Source of the DNA: Legionella gratiana | GTDB lineage: Bacteria > Pseudomonadota > Gammaproteobacteria > Legionellales > Legionellaceae | Length of the DNA: 64,000 bases | Assembly (NCBI RefSeq): GCF_001467695.1 | Contig: NZ_LNYE01000020.1 | Location: 492,368 to 556,367 of the forward strand | Direction: 5' to 3' | Shown: positions 54,818 through 63,330 of the stretch, in pieces | How the letters are laid out: each line of letters begins with the position of its first letter | How positions within the stretch are numbered: the first letter of the stretch is position 1 | The notes under the pieces: model-generated | Told to the model about the DNA's origin: nothing | The model's database searches: none | Seen by the model: only the letters and a program-made list of their open reading frames with translations | Translations under genes and position numbers: made by a program

Positions 54818-55561
54818 ATGTTTAAAGAACGAATAGTTTTAGTGTTTTGTGCTTTATTTGCTGTAAATGTTTTTGCCATAGACCCATATGCTCCCGTAAT
54901 ACCTCAAGTATGGTCATCGATTATTACGATAAGTGGAGGACCAGCTTGGTCTAACCCTGGAAAAGATCAATATCTGTATCCTTATCCCCCTCCCATGTTT
55001 AATTACTATATTGCTGACTCACAATCTGATTTTTTAGGTACGGGCGAGCTCTTTTTTGGGTTACAACGTTTTATTGGAGCAACTAATATTATTGGACAAT
55101 TAGGTCTTGGAGTTGCGGCAGCGAGTGATGCTTATCTTTCGGGAGTGGTTAATGTCAATGGTATTCCCAATGTTTATACCTATCAGTATAGGATTAGTCA
55201 TGTCCGTGCAGAAATGAAAGGTAAACTCATCGCTAATGGGTTTCAAACAGTACAACCTTATCTTAGTGGTAGTTTTGGTGTGGGTTGGAACCATTCTCAT
55301 GATTATATTCCTACGACCATAGATCCTGTTCTTTATCCCACCTATTGGTTTAGTACCACCAGTATAGTTGCTTTTTCTTATACTCTTGGAGCCGGCATCC
55401 AAAAAATGTTAACCCCTCATTGGCAAGTAGGCATGGGGGTTGAGTTTGCGGATTGGGGAAAAAGTTATTTGGGCGGCGATGGAGCTACTCTTAATCAAGG
55501 CCCAGGTATGCCTCATTTATATACTACTGAATTGTTATTTAGTTTAAGTTATATGTTTTAA
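54818..55561 (+). CDS. Outer-membrane beta-barrel protein
   Basis: 247 residues with signal peptide RIVLVFCALFAVNVFA. The rest is alternating amphipathic strands with aromatic girdles (ITISGGPAW, GELFFGLQRFIG, AFSYTLGAGIQKML, HWQVGMGVEFADWG) and a terminal Phe (FSLSYMF), the mark of porin-like or OmpW/OmpA-like barrels. The role is unknown; Legionella carries many such short barrels. Confidence 0.75.
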   Translation: MFKERIVLVFCALFAVNVFAIDPYAPVIPQVWSSIITISGGPAWSNPGKDQYLYPYPPPMFNYYIADSQSDFLGTGELFFGLQRFIGATNIIGQLGLGVAAASDAYLSGVVNVNGIPNVYTYQYRISHVRAEMKGKLIANGFQTVQPYLSGSFGVGWNHSHDYIPTTIDPVLYPTYWFSTTSIVAFSYTLGAGIQKMLTPHWQVGMGVEFADWGKSYLGGDGATLNQGPGMPHLYTTELLFSLSYMF

Positions 55562-55565
55562 GCCA

Positions 55566-56795
55566 TTATTTTACAAATCTACGTAGAATTAAGGCGACAT
55601 TGGCACCTCCAAAGGCAAAATGGTTGGATAATGCAATATCGATGGATTTTTTACGCGCTTGATGAGGAATATAATCGAGATCACAAACAGGATCAGGTGT
55701 TTCTAAGTTGATTGTTGGTAATAATAAGTTATGTTGTAGACTTAAGCAGGAAGAAATAATTTCCATGACTCCAGAAGCACCTATAGAATGACCTATCATT
55801 GCTTTTTGGGCAGTGATTGGAATTTCATAGGCTCTATCTTTAAATATTGATTTAATGGTTTGGGTTTCAGTTTCATCATTTAACGCAGTTCCAGTACCAT
55901 GGGCTTTTATGTACTGAATGTCTTGAGGTGATACTTTGGCATTATCTAAGGCTGCTTGTATCGCACGCTGTTGTCCTTCCGAAGAAGGAGCAGTGATATG
56001 AAAGGCATCACAACTGGCACCAAAGCCAATGATTTCTGCAAAAATAGGCGCTCCTCGGGCTTGTGCTTGACTTAATTCTTCAAGAACTAAAATTCCAGCT
56101 CCTTCTGCCATAACCATTCCTTCACGATTCAGATCAAATGGACGGCAGGCTTTTGTTGGATTTTCGTTGTTAACAGACATCACCCTTAACTTGCACCAAG
56201 CGGACATCATAGACTCCCAAAGTGGGGCTTCGGTTCCACCACAAATAGCTGTAGAAATGATACCTTGAGCGATTTGTTGGTAGGCGGTGCCTATAGCATC
56301 AGCTGATGAAACACACGCATTTGAAATTGTAGAGTTAGGCCCACCAATACCAAATGCAATAGCAATAAAATTTGCAACGGAATTCGGCATGCCTCTAATT
56401 ACAGTTAAAGGCTGCATTTTTTTCCAGTTATTAGAGAAAAACATCTTATAACTGGTTTCTGATTCAGGATATCCTCCCATTCCTGTGCCTATGTATGTTC
56501 CTGCTCCGCGTAATTCATGCTCAGTAAGTCCAGATTGTAAGAGTGCATTATGGGTACAATACAGTGCAAATTGGGCCACACGTACGTAGCGTTTGTTTTT
56601 ATTCAATTCGGGAAGATGTTCTAATGAAAAGTCTGTTATTTCACCTGCTATTTGGGTTGGGTAAAGAGATGGATCATAGCATTGAATGCGTTTTATTCCG
56701 CATTGCCCTTGACTTGCTGCTTCCCAGAATTTGCTGAGTCCAGTTCCTATGGAAGAGGTTATTTCCATACCGGTTATTACGACCCTTTTTTTCAT
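55566..56795 (-). CDS. Beta-ketoacyl-ACP synthase family protein (FabF-like)
   Basis: 409 residues from ATG 56795 (AAGGATCATTA upstream); a longer frame exists but lacks a ribosome binding site. KRVVITGMEITSSIG at the start, active-site Cys in SNACVSSADAIG, His in IKAHGTGTALND, and the second His with Lys in AQKAMIGHSIGASG: the full Cys-His-His triad of KAS II. It is not in a fab operon, so it more likely serves a dedicated lipid or polyketide-like product than bulk fatty acid synthesis. No ACP gene is certain nearby. Confidence 0.85.
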   Translation of the reverse strand: MKKRVVITGMEITSSIGTGLSKFWEAASQGQCGIKRIQCYDPSLYPTQIAGEITDFSLEHLPELNKNKRYVRVAQFALYCTHNALLQSGLTEHELRGAGTYIGTGMGGYPESETSYKMFFSNNWKKMQPLTVIRGMPNSVANFIAIAFGIGGPNSTISNACVSSADAIGTAYQQIAQGIISTAICGGTEAPLWESMMSAWCKLRVMSVNNENPTKACRPFDLNREGMVMAEGAGILVLEELSQAQARGAPIFAEIIGFGASCDAFHITAPSSEGQQRAIQAALDNAKVSPQDIQYIKAHGTGTALNDETETQTIKSIFKDRAYEIPITAQKAMIGHSIGASGVMEIISSCLSLQHNLLLPTINLETPDPVCDLDYIPHQARKKSIDIALSNHFAFGGANVALILRRFVK

Positions 56796-56910
56796 TAATG
56801 ATCCTTTAGTGTTTATCAACAGCAATCTTTTCTTAAATATATGTATAAAAATGAATTGGAATTGAATTGTTCCATTTTTTCAGCTCAATACTAAAGGTGA
56901 GGTTTAAATT

Positions 56911-57099
56911 TTGTCAAGTTCTATATTGAGTAAACATATATTTTTAAGACTCCATTATTGCTGGAATCATGCTCGAGTTAACCTTTGTGACAAGCCTTTT
57001 CCTTCTAGAAAAGAAGATATTGAGAGTGTGCTAAAGAAGCTGAATTTATCAATAAGCGATTTCACGACGAGCAAGAAGTTAATTAACGTTTTAAAATAA
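56911..57099 (+). CDS. Possible small protein divergent from the ketoacyl synthase
   Basis: 62 codons from a TTG preceded by AGGTGAGG with normal spacing. The C-terminal half is a plausible helix pair (EDIESVLKKLNLSISDF). No motif recognised and no phosphopantetheine Ser-Leu signature, so it is not an acyl carrier protein. May be chance. Confidence 0.3.
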   Translation: MSSSILSKHIFLRLHYCWNHARVNLCDKPFPSRKEDIESVLKKLNLSISDFTTSKKLINVLK

Positions 57100-57160
57100 A
57101 AACAGTTGGATATAAAAAATCACTTTATTTTATATCTATCTTAGGTTTACTGCCTAGGAC

Positions 57161-58054
57161 TTATACGCTTTTATTGCCCTGTTTTGGTTTAATGAGCTTT
57201 TCCAATTGGTAAAGATCTATTTCCCAATAATCACATGCATTTTGAGTTAGAAAACCCAGACGAGAGTAGAGATTAAGCGCTTTCTGATTATGTGTTTCCA
57301 CATCGAGATTAAGATGCGGTTTCCCTTCACTTAAAGCAAAATTAATACAGTGCGCTATTAAAGCGGTTCCCAAGCCTTTACCTTGTCTGATGGGTAATAC
57401 TGCAATATCAGAAAGCGTTGCTCCATGTTTTTGCCAACGTAAATGGGCTTTACCTACAAGATGGTTATCTTCAAAAGCGAGTACTATTTGATAATTTCTA
57501 TCACTGAGTATGTGCTGGAAACGTGGAATTAATTCTGTTTGTGTTTTAAAAAAGCAGGCTTCGTCCAGAACACAAAGAAAAGGAATATCGTTAACTGTTG
57601 CTGTACGATAAGTTAAATTCTTTTTATAATCAAGTAAAGGATTTAAATCATTTCGTTCCATATAGTATTCACTGTGCATATAGGAATACCCAAGATCGGG
57701 TAACCAGTGATTATTTAAATGGGAAGGGCTTGAAAAAATTAAATTGAGAAAATTATGCTCCTTGACAAGAGGTAGAATATTTTGCAGTAATTTTTTGGCG
57801 ATGCCTTGGCGGCGAAAAGAAGGATGAACAAGCAGTGAAACTTCAACGGCATCTTCATAAAAAAAATAAACACTCAAGAAACCGACCAATTTCTGATTTT
57901 CATAGTGTAACAGAATGGTTGGAAAGTTTCTTTTTTGGGTTAATAAGTGAGTATATAAATTAGGTACGCTACCATCGTTTTTTTTACAAATGGCTTTTAA
58001 TTCTTCCAGATCTTTAAATTGATCTTCATTAAGTTGATTTGTATTGCTCAGCAT
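57161..58054 (-). CDS. Tandem GNAT acetyltransferase
   Basis: 297 residues with two GNAT folds: residues about 20-140 (SLLVHPSFRRQGIAKKLLQ is the acetyl-CoA loop) and about 150-285 (LSDIAVLPIRQGKGLGTALIAHC). Such two-domain proteins usually have one active half. The layout matches the double-GNAT plan seen, for example, in mycothiol synthase, but the substrate is unknown. Confidence 0.8.
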   Translation of the reverse strand: MLSNTNQLNEDQFKDLEELKAICKKNDGSVPNLYTHLLTQKRNFPTILLHYENQKLVGFLSVYFFYEDAVEVSLLVHPSFRRQGIAKKLLQNILPLVKEHNFLNLIFSSPSHLNNHWLPDLGYSYMHSEYYMERNDLNPLLDYKKNLTYRTATVNDIPFLCVLDEACFFKTQTELIPRFQHILSDRNYQIVLAFEDNHLVGKAHLRWQKHGATLSDIAVLPIRQGKGLGTALIAHCINFALSEGKPHLNLDVETHNQKALNLYSRLGFLTQNACDYWEIDLYQLEKLIKPKQGNKSV

Positions 58055-58181
58055 AATTTTATTAATCGTATAGCCCTTTTGGTTAAGAATAGCTGGTTTT
58101 AATGAAATTTGCTCTTATTAATTGATTAAACCTAGAAAAAGAAGTTGAATTCTATTGCTCGAATCCAACTGCATTTCTAGG

Positions 58182-58988
58182 TTAAAAATGCCAGTTTAGA
58201 ACAGCAATCATAATTTCTAAAGCAATCAAAATAATAATGATTATTTCTAAATTATGACCATGTCGATTATCTAAATAGTTATTAAACATATCAAAGATTT
58301 CGTTTAATGTATCAAGACGATGGTTAATGGCGTTGACGCGTCTTTGTATATGTAAGTATCGTTCAAGCATCGTAAAATGCTCTTCTAAAGTTGGATGTTG
58401 CCAAAAATATTTTGGGTGGTAAAGGAAATTACTAATTAAATTCATCTCACTTTTGGCACCAAGAATTTCACCAATAATTTGTTGGATTTGGGTGCGGCTA
58501 ATTTTCATCTCACCAGTCAGTGAAAGTGTTTGAATCATGGGATTGTATTTCTCAATCAGTACTTCAATAATTGTTTCAAAATATTGCAACTTAGCTGATT
58601 GTGAAAATCCATAAGACAGACTTAGCTTTAACTCATCACTGTCATCTTCAATAGTTAAACAATCGACATCAAAAAAATCATGGGGTTCTATGGTGGTTTT
58701 ATCATCGTATTGATAATGAAATTCATCATGCACCAAAAGAGTTACTGGTTTATCAACGAGACTTTTAACAATATTTAAATAATCATTAATTTGATAACGT
58801 TTGACACCCCAAGAAACTACCGTGCCATTTTTAAAAATAAATACAGTATGATTTTTATTATGATTAGAATTTAGCTTCAGAACATCGCGAGTCTTCATCG
58901 AAGTAAATTCAACAGAAGAGTTTTTAAAATAGTTATCTACGCGTGTTAAATCAATTGACTTAGCAATACAAAAACTTAAGCATTCCAT
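58182..58988 (-). CDS. RMD1/YagE (DUF155) family protein
   Basis: 268 residues from ATG 58988. DUF155 features: HTVFIFKNGTVVSWGVKRYQ near 55-75, the acidic middle, EILGAKSEMNLISNFLYHP, and a C-terminal hydrophobic helix (IIIIILIALEIMIAVLNW) that anchors it. In yeast, RMD family members act in meiotic division or mitochondrial organisation; the bacterial role is unknown. A neighbouring XRE gene is on the same strand. Confidence 0.75.
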   Translation of the reverse strand: MECLSFCIAKSIDLTRVDNYFKNSSVEFTSMKTRDVLKLNSNHNKNHTVFIFKNGTVVSWGVKRYQINDYLNIVKSLVDKPVTLLVHDEFHYQYDDKTTIEPHDFFDVDCLTIEDDSDELKLSLSYGFSQSAKLQYFETIIEVLIEKYNPMIQTLSLTGEMKISRTQIQQIIGEILGAKSEMNLISNFLYHPKYFWQHPTLEEHFTMLERYLHIQRRVNAINHRLDTLNEIFDMFNNYLDNRHGHNLEIIIIILIALEIMIAVLNWHF

Positions 58989-59160
58989 AATGGTTATAAT
59001 CCGCGAACTCAAAGCATTTAAAGAGGTATTAGCAATTTGCTGTATCTTATCATAATGATCAGATACAGCGGTTCTTTTTAGTATATAATAATTTCAATAG
59101 TTATCTCAAATGACGCAGAGTTAATGGATGTAAAAATACTCTAGTTACTATGTTACTCCA

Positions 59161-59433
59161 CTAGGAAATACTATCTGCTGTCTCACGGTTTAGATAGGAT
59201 CTTTTTCGGTCACTAGCTCCGCCTAACCATTGAGGACAAACCTCCAAAATTTCAGCGATTTTGTTGAGCTGCTCAACTCCTGGAAGTATATGACCAAAAA
59301 TGAGGGAGTTTGCTAAATGACGTGAAACACCAAACACTTTAGATACTGCTTTTGTCTTTTCAGTTAACTCTTCTGGGAACCCTAAAGAAGCTAATTCGCG
59401 ATTGAAACGTTGCGAAAATACTTTACTGTTCAT
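59161..59433 (-). CDS. XRE-type helix-turn-helix protein
   Basis: 90 residues from ATG 59433 (GGAG with 7-nt spacing; the longer frame is not needed). FSQRFNRELASLGFPEELTEKTKAV and FGVSRHLANSLIFGHILP form a five-helix HTH with phage-repressor style. It could be an old prophage regulator or a house regulator of the RMD1-like gene downstream. Confidence 0.75.
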   Translation of the reverse strand: MNSKVFSQRFNRELASLGFPEELTEKTKAVSKVFGVSRHLANSLIFGHILPGVEQLNKIAEILEVCPQWLGGASDRKRSYLNRETADSIS

Positions 59434-59981
59434 TTTCTCACTCCATGAAAAAATATTTTTCAGCATCATGCTGCCACACCCTAGTTACTTATCAAATCCA
59501 TAAGCTATGGTAAGGATGTTATAACTTATTTTTTTTTAATAGAAAAGTTCTTTTAGTATGAAATCAATTGGTTATTTTTAGATTCAAAGCTTGTTTTTTA
59601 AATAAAGAGTTTATTTTTAATTCTATTGTCAGTTTTATTTAGATCAAAATACGAATTAATTTATAATTTTTTACACTAATCGTATGAAATAGGGTATAAT
59701 CTTGTGCTGAAATTCATTAGTGCTAAAAAATTTGTTAGAGTTATCAATTATTAAGGGCTGTTGATAATTTATCTCCATACATCTACTTTGCGCAGAAGAT
59801 GTAGATAACGTGAGTTCGATACAAAAAATAAAATGATTTTTTATATCGAACTGATTTTATTTAGAACGTTAGATAATGAGATTGTCACAATGTTTCTTAA
59901 TTTTCCTTGTTCCTTGGTATCGTTTAAGGATAATTAAACATGGCAAGGAATGTTTATTTCACATTTAGGAGCTAAAACAGA
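59434..59981. other. Intergenic with left-end element copy
   Basis: 548 bases, very AT-rich (a T-rich tract around 59500-59640). It contains the upstream sequence of the XRE gene, the left-end element copy at 59807, and near 59935 TAATTAAACA before the next gene. No gene seen. Confidence 0.45.
59807..59866 (+). repeat. Left-end copy of the 153-bp element
   Basis: Starts AACGTGAGTTCGATA and keeps the hairpin GTTCGATACAAAAAAT...ATTTTTTATATCGAAC, followed by TGATTTTATTT and GAAC, as in 38263-38324. A matching right end occurs in inverted orientation at 62137-62195. Confidence 0.6.
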
Positions 59982-60476
59982 ATGATGAAAGTAACCACGA
60001 TCCTATTAGCTTTTGTTGTAACCGGTTTGGCTTTTGCTAATGATCCTAAGGAAATAACAGCTCATACTGTGACTCTTTCAGGGTTACAACCTGGAGAAGG
60101 CCGATATATTCGAAGTGATGTATTTAAAAACAATAAATTTCAATCAGGCTATTATTTTTGTGCTGGTGCTGATAGTTTGCTGTATGATCTGCACTATGTT
60201 TTTTCAAAAAGCCAAGAGCCTTTTCATGCAGAACATTTAATTAAGTTTTCAATATGCCAAGATGAAACTATGGCACAATGTCACGAGTTTGCTATCGATA
60301 AATATCTTACTTTTAGAAATCTCGATGGGTATTTGCAAAACGATGTGTCTCAAACAACAGTAGACATTTCTCCATTAAAAACAGCTTATCAGTCTTGTGA
60401 GCCCAGTGCAGATATGGATGAATTGGTGAAACAATCAATTTATGAAAATGATCGCCGTTTTGCCCATATCGGTTGA
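59982..60476 (+). CDS. Secreted hypothetical protein
   Basis: 164 residues (a second ATG one codon later). Signal peptide VTTILLAFVVTGLAFA. The mature domain is small with Cys pairs (YYFCAGAD, FSICQDETMAQC, QSCEP) and no known motif. TTAGGAGCTAAAACAG is a good ribosome binding site. It lies inside the inverted-repeat-bounded unit, upstream of the cellulase gene. Confidence 0.6.
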   Translation: MMKVTTILLAFVVTGLAFANDPKEITAHTVTLSGLQPGEGRYIRSDVFKNNKFQSGYYFCAGADSLLYDLHYVFSKSQEPFHAEHLIKFSICQDETMAQCHEFAIDKYLTFRNLDGYLQNDVSQTTVDISPLKTAYQSCEPSADMDELVKQSIYENDRRFAHIG

Positions 60477-60701
60477 TTCATTATCGTTCTATTCAATTTC
60501 AGTGAGCGGTTTATTAGTTGGGATGTATAAGATGCGTCCTATCATCCTAATGGCCTCCTTATTTGTTTAAATAAAGTAAATTATGTTGCTTTTTTGTTAA
60601 GTTTTAGCAAAATCAGCCAATTTATTTGTACAAAATAACACTTTAATGATTAAATTACGCGCATTTGTGTTTGTTTATACTTTAATTTGGAGGTTTCTTG
60701 A

Positions 60702-62126
60702 ATGAAAAAAATGAAAGTATTAGGCTGTTGTTCCTTATTAATACTTGCATTGGATGCAAATTCCTACCAAACTCGAGAGAGTAAAATATATGATGAAAAA
60801 GGCCAAATTGTTCATATAGATGGATTATCATGGTCTGGGTTTCAAGACACTAATGTGTTTCAAGGGTTACAAAGCAATCCCTTTTATGCTATTCCATCAC
60901 TTCAATCCAACCCTAGAGCTTACGGCATGATGGATTTAATCAGCAAACCCTGGGAATTTCCTGATTCAGGTGTTGATAAAAGCTCAGCTGTATCTTTTAA
61001 AACCATACGATTACCGATTCAACCTGAAGTGCTTTATGATGATCAACGTGAAGTAGATTTGAATAAATGGCTTTCGGATAAAGCCCTACCAAGTGCAGGT
61101 AATGGCATTTTTTGTAAAACCTGGCAGAGTAATGGAAGTGGATGTGAAAAAGCAGTTAGCCCAAAACAGGCTTTTTGGATTGTCTTACAAGAATTAAAAA
61201 AGAATAATGTCAAAGTAATGATTGATATCCATCACCGTCAGGGATATGGCGATGCAATGCGTGATGGAACTGTTTATGACATGAGTAAATACGAACAAGA
61301 TATTGCTTTATTAGCTCAAGAAATTAAAGAGCGTCAATTAGATAATGTTCTGGGCATTGATATTTTCAATGAGCCTTATCGTTTGAATTGGTTTAAAACA
61401 CATGATTCTCAAGTTCCGTGGACAAAAGTCATAGCAACTGCTGCAAATGCGGTACAAAAAAATAATCCTGATTTATTGTTGTTTGTAGAAGGTCCAGATT
61501 CAGGCAATGATGACTCAAATAATCCTGTTATTTGTGTCCCTAAATCACAAGTGATTGATGATAATGGTTATAGTCATTCTTCAGATCCTTCTTTATGCGG
61601 TACACTTGAGCGAGTATTTTTCAAAGGCAATTGGGGCGAAGATTTTAAACCGTTACTTAATGAACGATTGGCCCAAAATGGAGTTGCTGTTTTTGATGCG
61701 GTGAAATTGAAAGATCAGTTAATTCAACAAGGAATAAATCAATCTGCTTTAGACTGGTTAATGGGTGATGAGCAAGCTCAAAATAGTCATTTAGTCTTTT
61801 CCCCTCATGTATATCCTGCAGAAGTTGCTGGCTGGGAAACTGCACCGGGTATGCCGAGTCAATTACGTTTTGATTGGTCATGGGGCTTTTTATATAAAGC
61901 AGGTTATCCTGTTGTACTGGGTGAGGCATCTTGGAAAACTGCTCAAGGAAAAGCATTTTTTACAAATTCATTAATGCCTTATTTACAAGATAATATGGAA
62001 ACAAATAACCTCTTTTTCTGGGCAATTGGTTATCTTGGCGATACGGTAAGTGCTATAGATCCAAATACGGGCAAACTTAATTTGGATGTACAGCAAACGT
62101 TAAAACAATACTTTGATGATATTTAA
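60702..62126 (+). CDS. Secreted GH5-type endoglucanase (cellulase)
   Basis: 474 residues. A Cys-containing signal segment (LGCCSLLILALDANS). (beta/alpha)8 layout: VSFKTIRLPIQPEVL, KVMIDIHHRQGYGDA, acid/base Glu E224 in LGIDIFNEPYRLNW, FSPHVYPAEVAGW, and the nucleophile Glu E408 in PVVLGEASWKT. It would cut beta-1,4-glucan, possibly amoebal or plant cell wall material. GGAGGTTTCTTG is a strong ribosome binding site. It ends just before a right-end copy of the inverted-repeat family, so with the small gene upstream it sits in a 2.4-kb unit bounded by inverted repeats. Confidence 0.85.
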   Translation: MKKMKVLGCCSLLILALDANSYQTRESKIYDEKGQIVHIDGLSWSGFQDTNVFQGLQSNPFYAIPSLQSNPRAYGMMDLISKPWEFPDSGVDKSSAVSFKTIRLPIQPEVLYDDQREVDLNKWLSDKALPSAGNGIFCKTWQSNGSGCEKAVSPKQAFWIVLQELKKNNVKVMIDIHHRQGYGDAMRDGTVYDMSKYEQDIALLAQEIKERQLDNVLGIDIFNEPYRLNWFKTHDSQVPWTKVIATAANAVQKNNPDLLLFVEGPDSGNDDSNNPVICVPKSQVIDDNGYSHSSDPSLCGTLERVFFKGNWGEDFKPLLNERLAQNGVAVFDAVKLKDQLIQQGINQSALDWLMGDEQAQNSHLVFSPHVYPAEVAGWETAPGMPSQLRFDWSWGFLYKAGYPVVLGEASWKTAQGKAFFTNSLMPYLQDNMETNNLFFWAIGYLGDTVSAIDPNTGKLNLDVQQTLKQYFDDI

Positions 62127-62136
62127 GGAGTTATTG

Positions 62137-62195
62137 TCTGAGTAGCTCGAAGCGACATAAAAGGCATTTTATGTCTTTTATGTCGAACTCACGTT
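62137..62195 (-). repeat. Right-end copy of the 153-bp element
   Basis: Contains CGACATAAAAGGCATTTTAT and ends TTATGTCGAACTCACGTT, the exact inverse of the left end AACGTGAGTTCGA. With the left-end copy at 59807 it brackets 2.39 kb that carries the cellulase. Confidence 0.6.
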
Positions 62196-62197
62196 GA

Positions 62198-63313
62198 TTA
62201 GGAGCACGAATAATTAAATACTTCTTGCTGCTGTTCTGAAGAGTCAGGATGTTTTGTATGAAAGAAACTACGTTGATGTGCTTGTTGATTCATCTCAGGT
62301 TTCTCTTCAATAATCATCTGCTCTAAAGGTAATCTTTGTGCTTGTGGAGGAGTATCGCCATAACCTAAACGAACAAGCATCCATAAATCATGTTCACGCG
62401 AATCATTTTTGAAGTGCGCATCCATCTCTTTATGTGCCTCATGATTCGTAATAACACTACCAAAAGGATGTAAATACACGCCATACTTAGTCATGGTTAG
62501 CCATATTCTAGCCATCATATGGCCTGCTTTTTCCCAATCAGTAGGCTTATCAAATGGCCCAGAAATCCAAGCAACTGTAGCGGTTCCTTGCATTGTTCGC
62601 TCATAAATCCAACGCACCAATTGATAAACCCCAGGAATATTAAATATCCAATTAGCGTGCACAAAAAGCCACATCACAACACCAGGAATCTGCATGGCAT
62701 ATGCCGCAAGACCATCCGCTTTTTTTTCAGCACTTTCTCGGCTAAAACGCATCCAAGAACCCACTTCATTACGTGCCACAACCTCGCGCATGTCGGCAAA
62801 CATCGTATTTGCATTGAGACGAACTACCCAATTTACTTCTGCTTTATCGTTAGAAAATTCAAAAAGATGATTATATTCTTTAGCAATAGCAGCAAGCTCT
62901 TGGAGTAATTCTAATTGAATGGGTTGTCCATTGTAGGGTAATCGTGATGTTCTACGATCCAAAATAAGCTGTCTATTTAATTTCTCTTCTTTTTTACGAG
63001 GAATAAGAGTTAAACGGGCTAAAGGTTGCGGCCCTATTTTGTTGGCATCTAATTGATCCACCTTATATTGAACTTCAATATCAAAACCCAGTGGTGCAGC
63101 AGCAATAGATAAAGTTTCATTGAGGATGCCAAATCCAACCTGCATAAAACTACCCGTTGGATTTGTTCCTGGGATTAAACGTTTAGGATCATAGAGCAAA
63201 GTAATACTTTCTGGATTATTATCATCAAACTTAAATAACCAGGGTTGGGTATTATGAGGTGATGGAGCCCATCGACCGTATTCTAATAGTTCGCGCCAAA
63301 TTTTTTTACTCAT
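62198..63313 (-). CDS. Nitroreductase-fold flavoprotein (Acg-like)
   Basis: 371 residues. YGRWAPSPHNTQPWLFKFDD (about 12-31) is the N-terminal FMN-binding pattern of the nitroreductase superfamily; RRTSRLPYNGQPI and VRLGYGDTPPQAQRLPLEQM (about 315-334) close the family set. Similar to the Acg-like group. It probably reduces or sequesters a flavin-linked substrate; the substrate is unknown. It starts 17 bases after the adenylate-forming gene, so they are co-transcribed. Confidence 0.75.
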   Translation of the reverse strand: MSKKIWRELLEYGRWAPSPHNTQPWLFKFDDNNPESITLLYDPKRLIPGTNPTGSFMQVGFGILNETLSIAAAPLGFDIEVQYKVDQLDANKIGPQPLARLTLIPRKKEEKLNRQLILDRRTSRLPYNGQPIQLELLQELAAIAKEYNHLFEFSNDKAEVNWVVRLNANTMFADMREVVARNEVGSWMRFSRESAEKKADGLAAYAMQIPGVVMWLFVHANWIFNIPGVYQLVRWIYERTMQGTATVAWISGPFDKPTDWEKAGHMMARIWLTMTKYGVYLHPFGSVITNHEAHKEMDAHFKNDSREHDLWMLVRLGYGDTPPQAQRLPLEQMIIEEKPEMNQQAHQRSFFHTKHPDSSEQQQEVFNYSCS

Positions 63314-63330
63314 TAATTATCCCCTTGAAT

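Noticed and set aside
56911-57099. Acyl carrier protein partner for the ketoacyl synthase
   Set aside because: No phosphopantetheine attachment signature (D-S-L) in the 62 codons.
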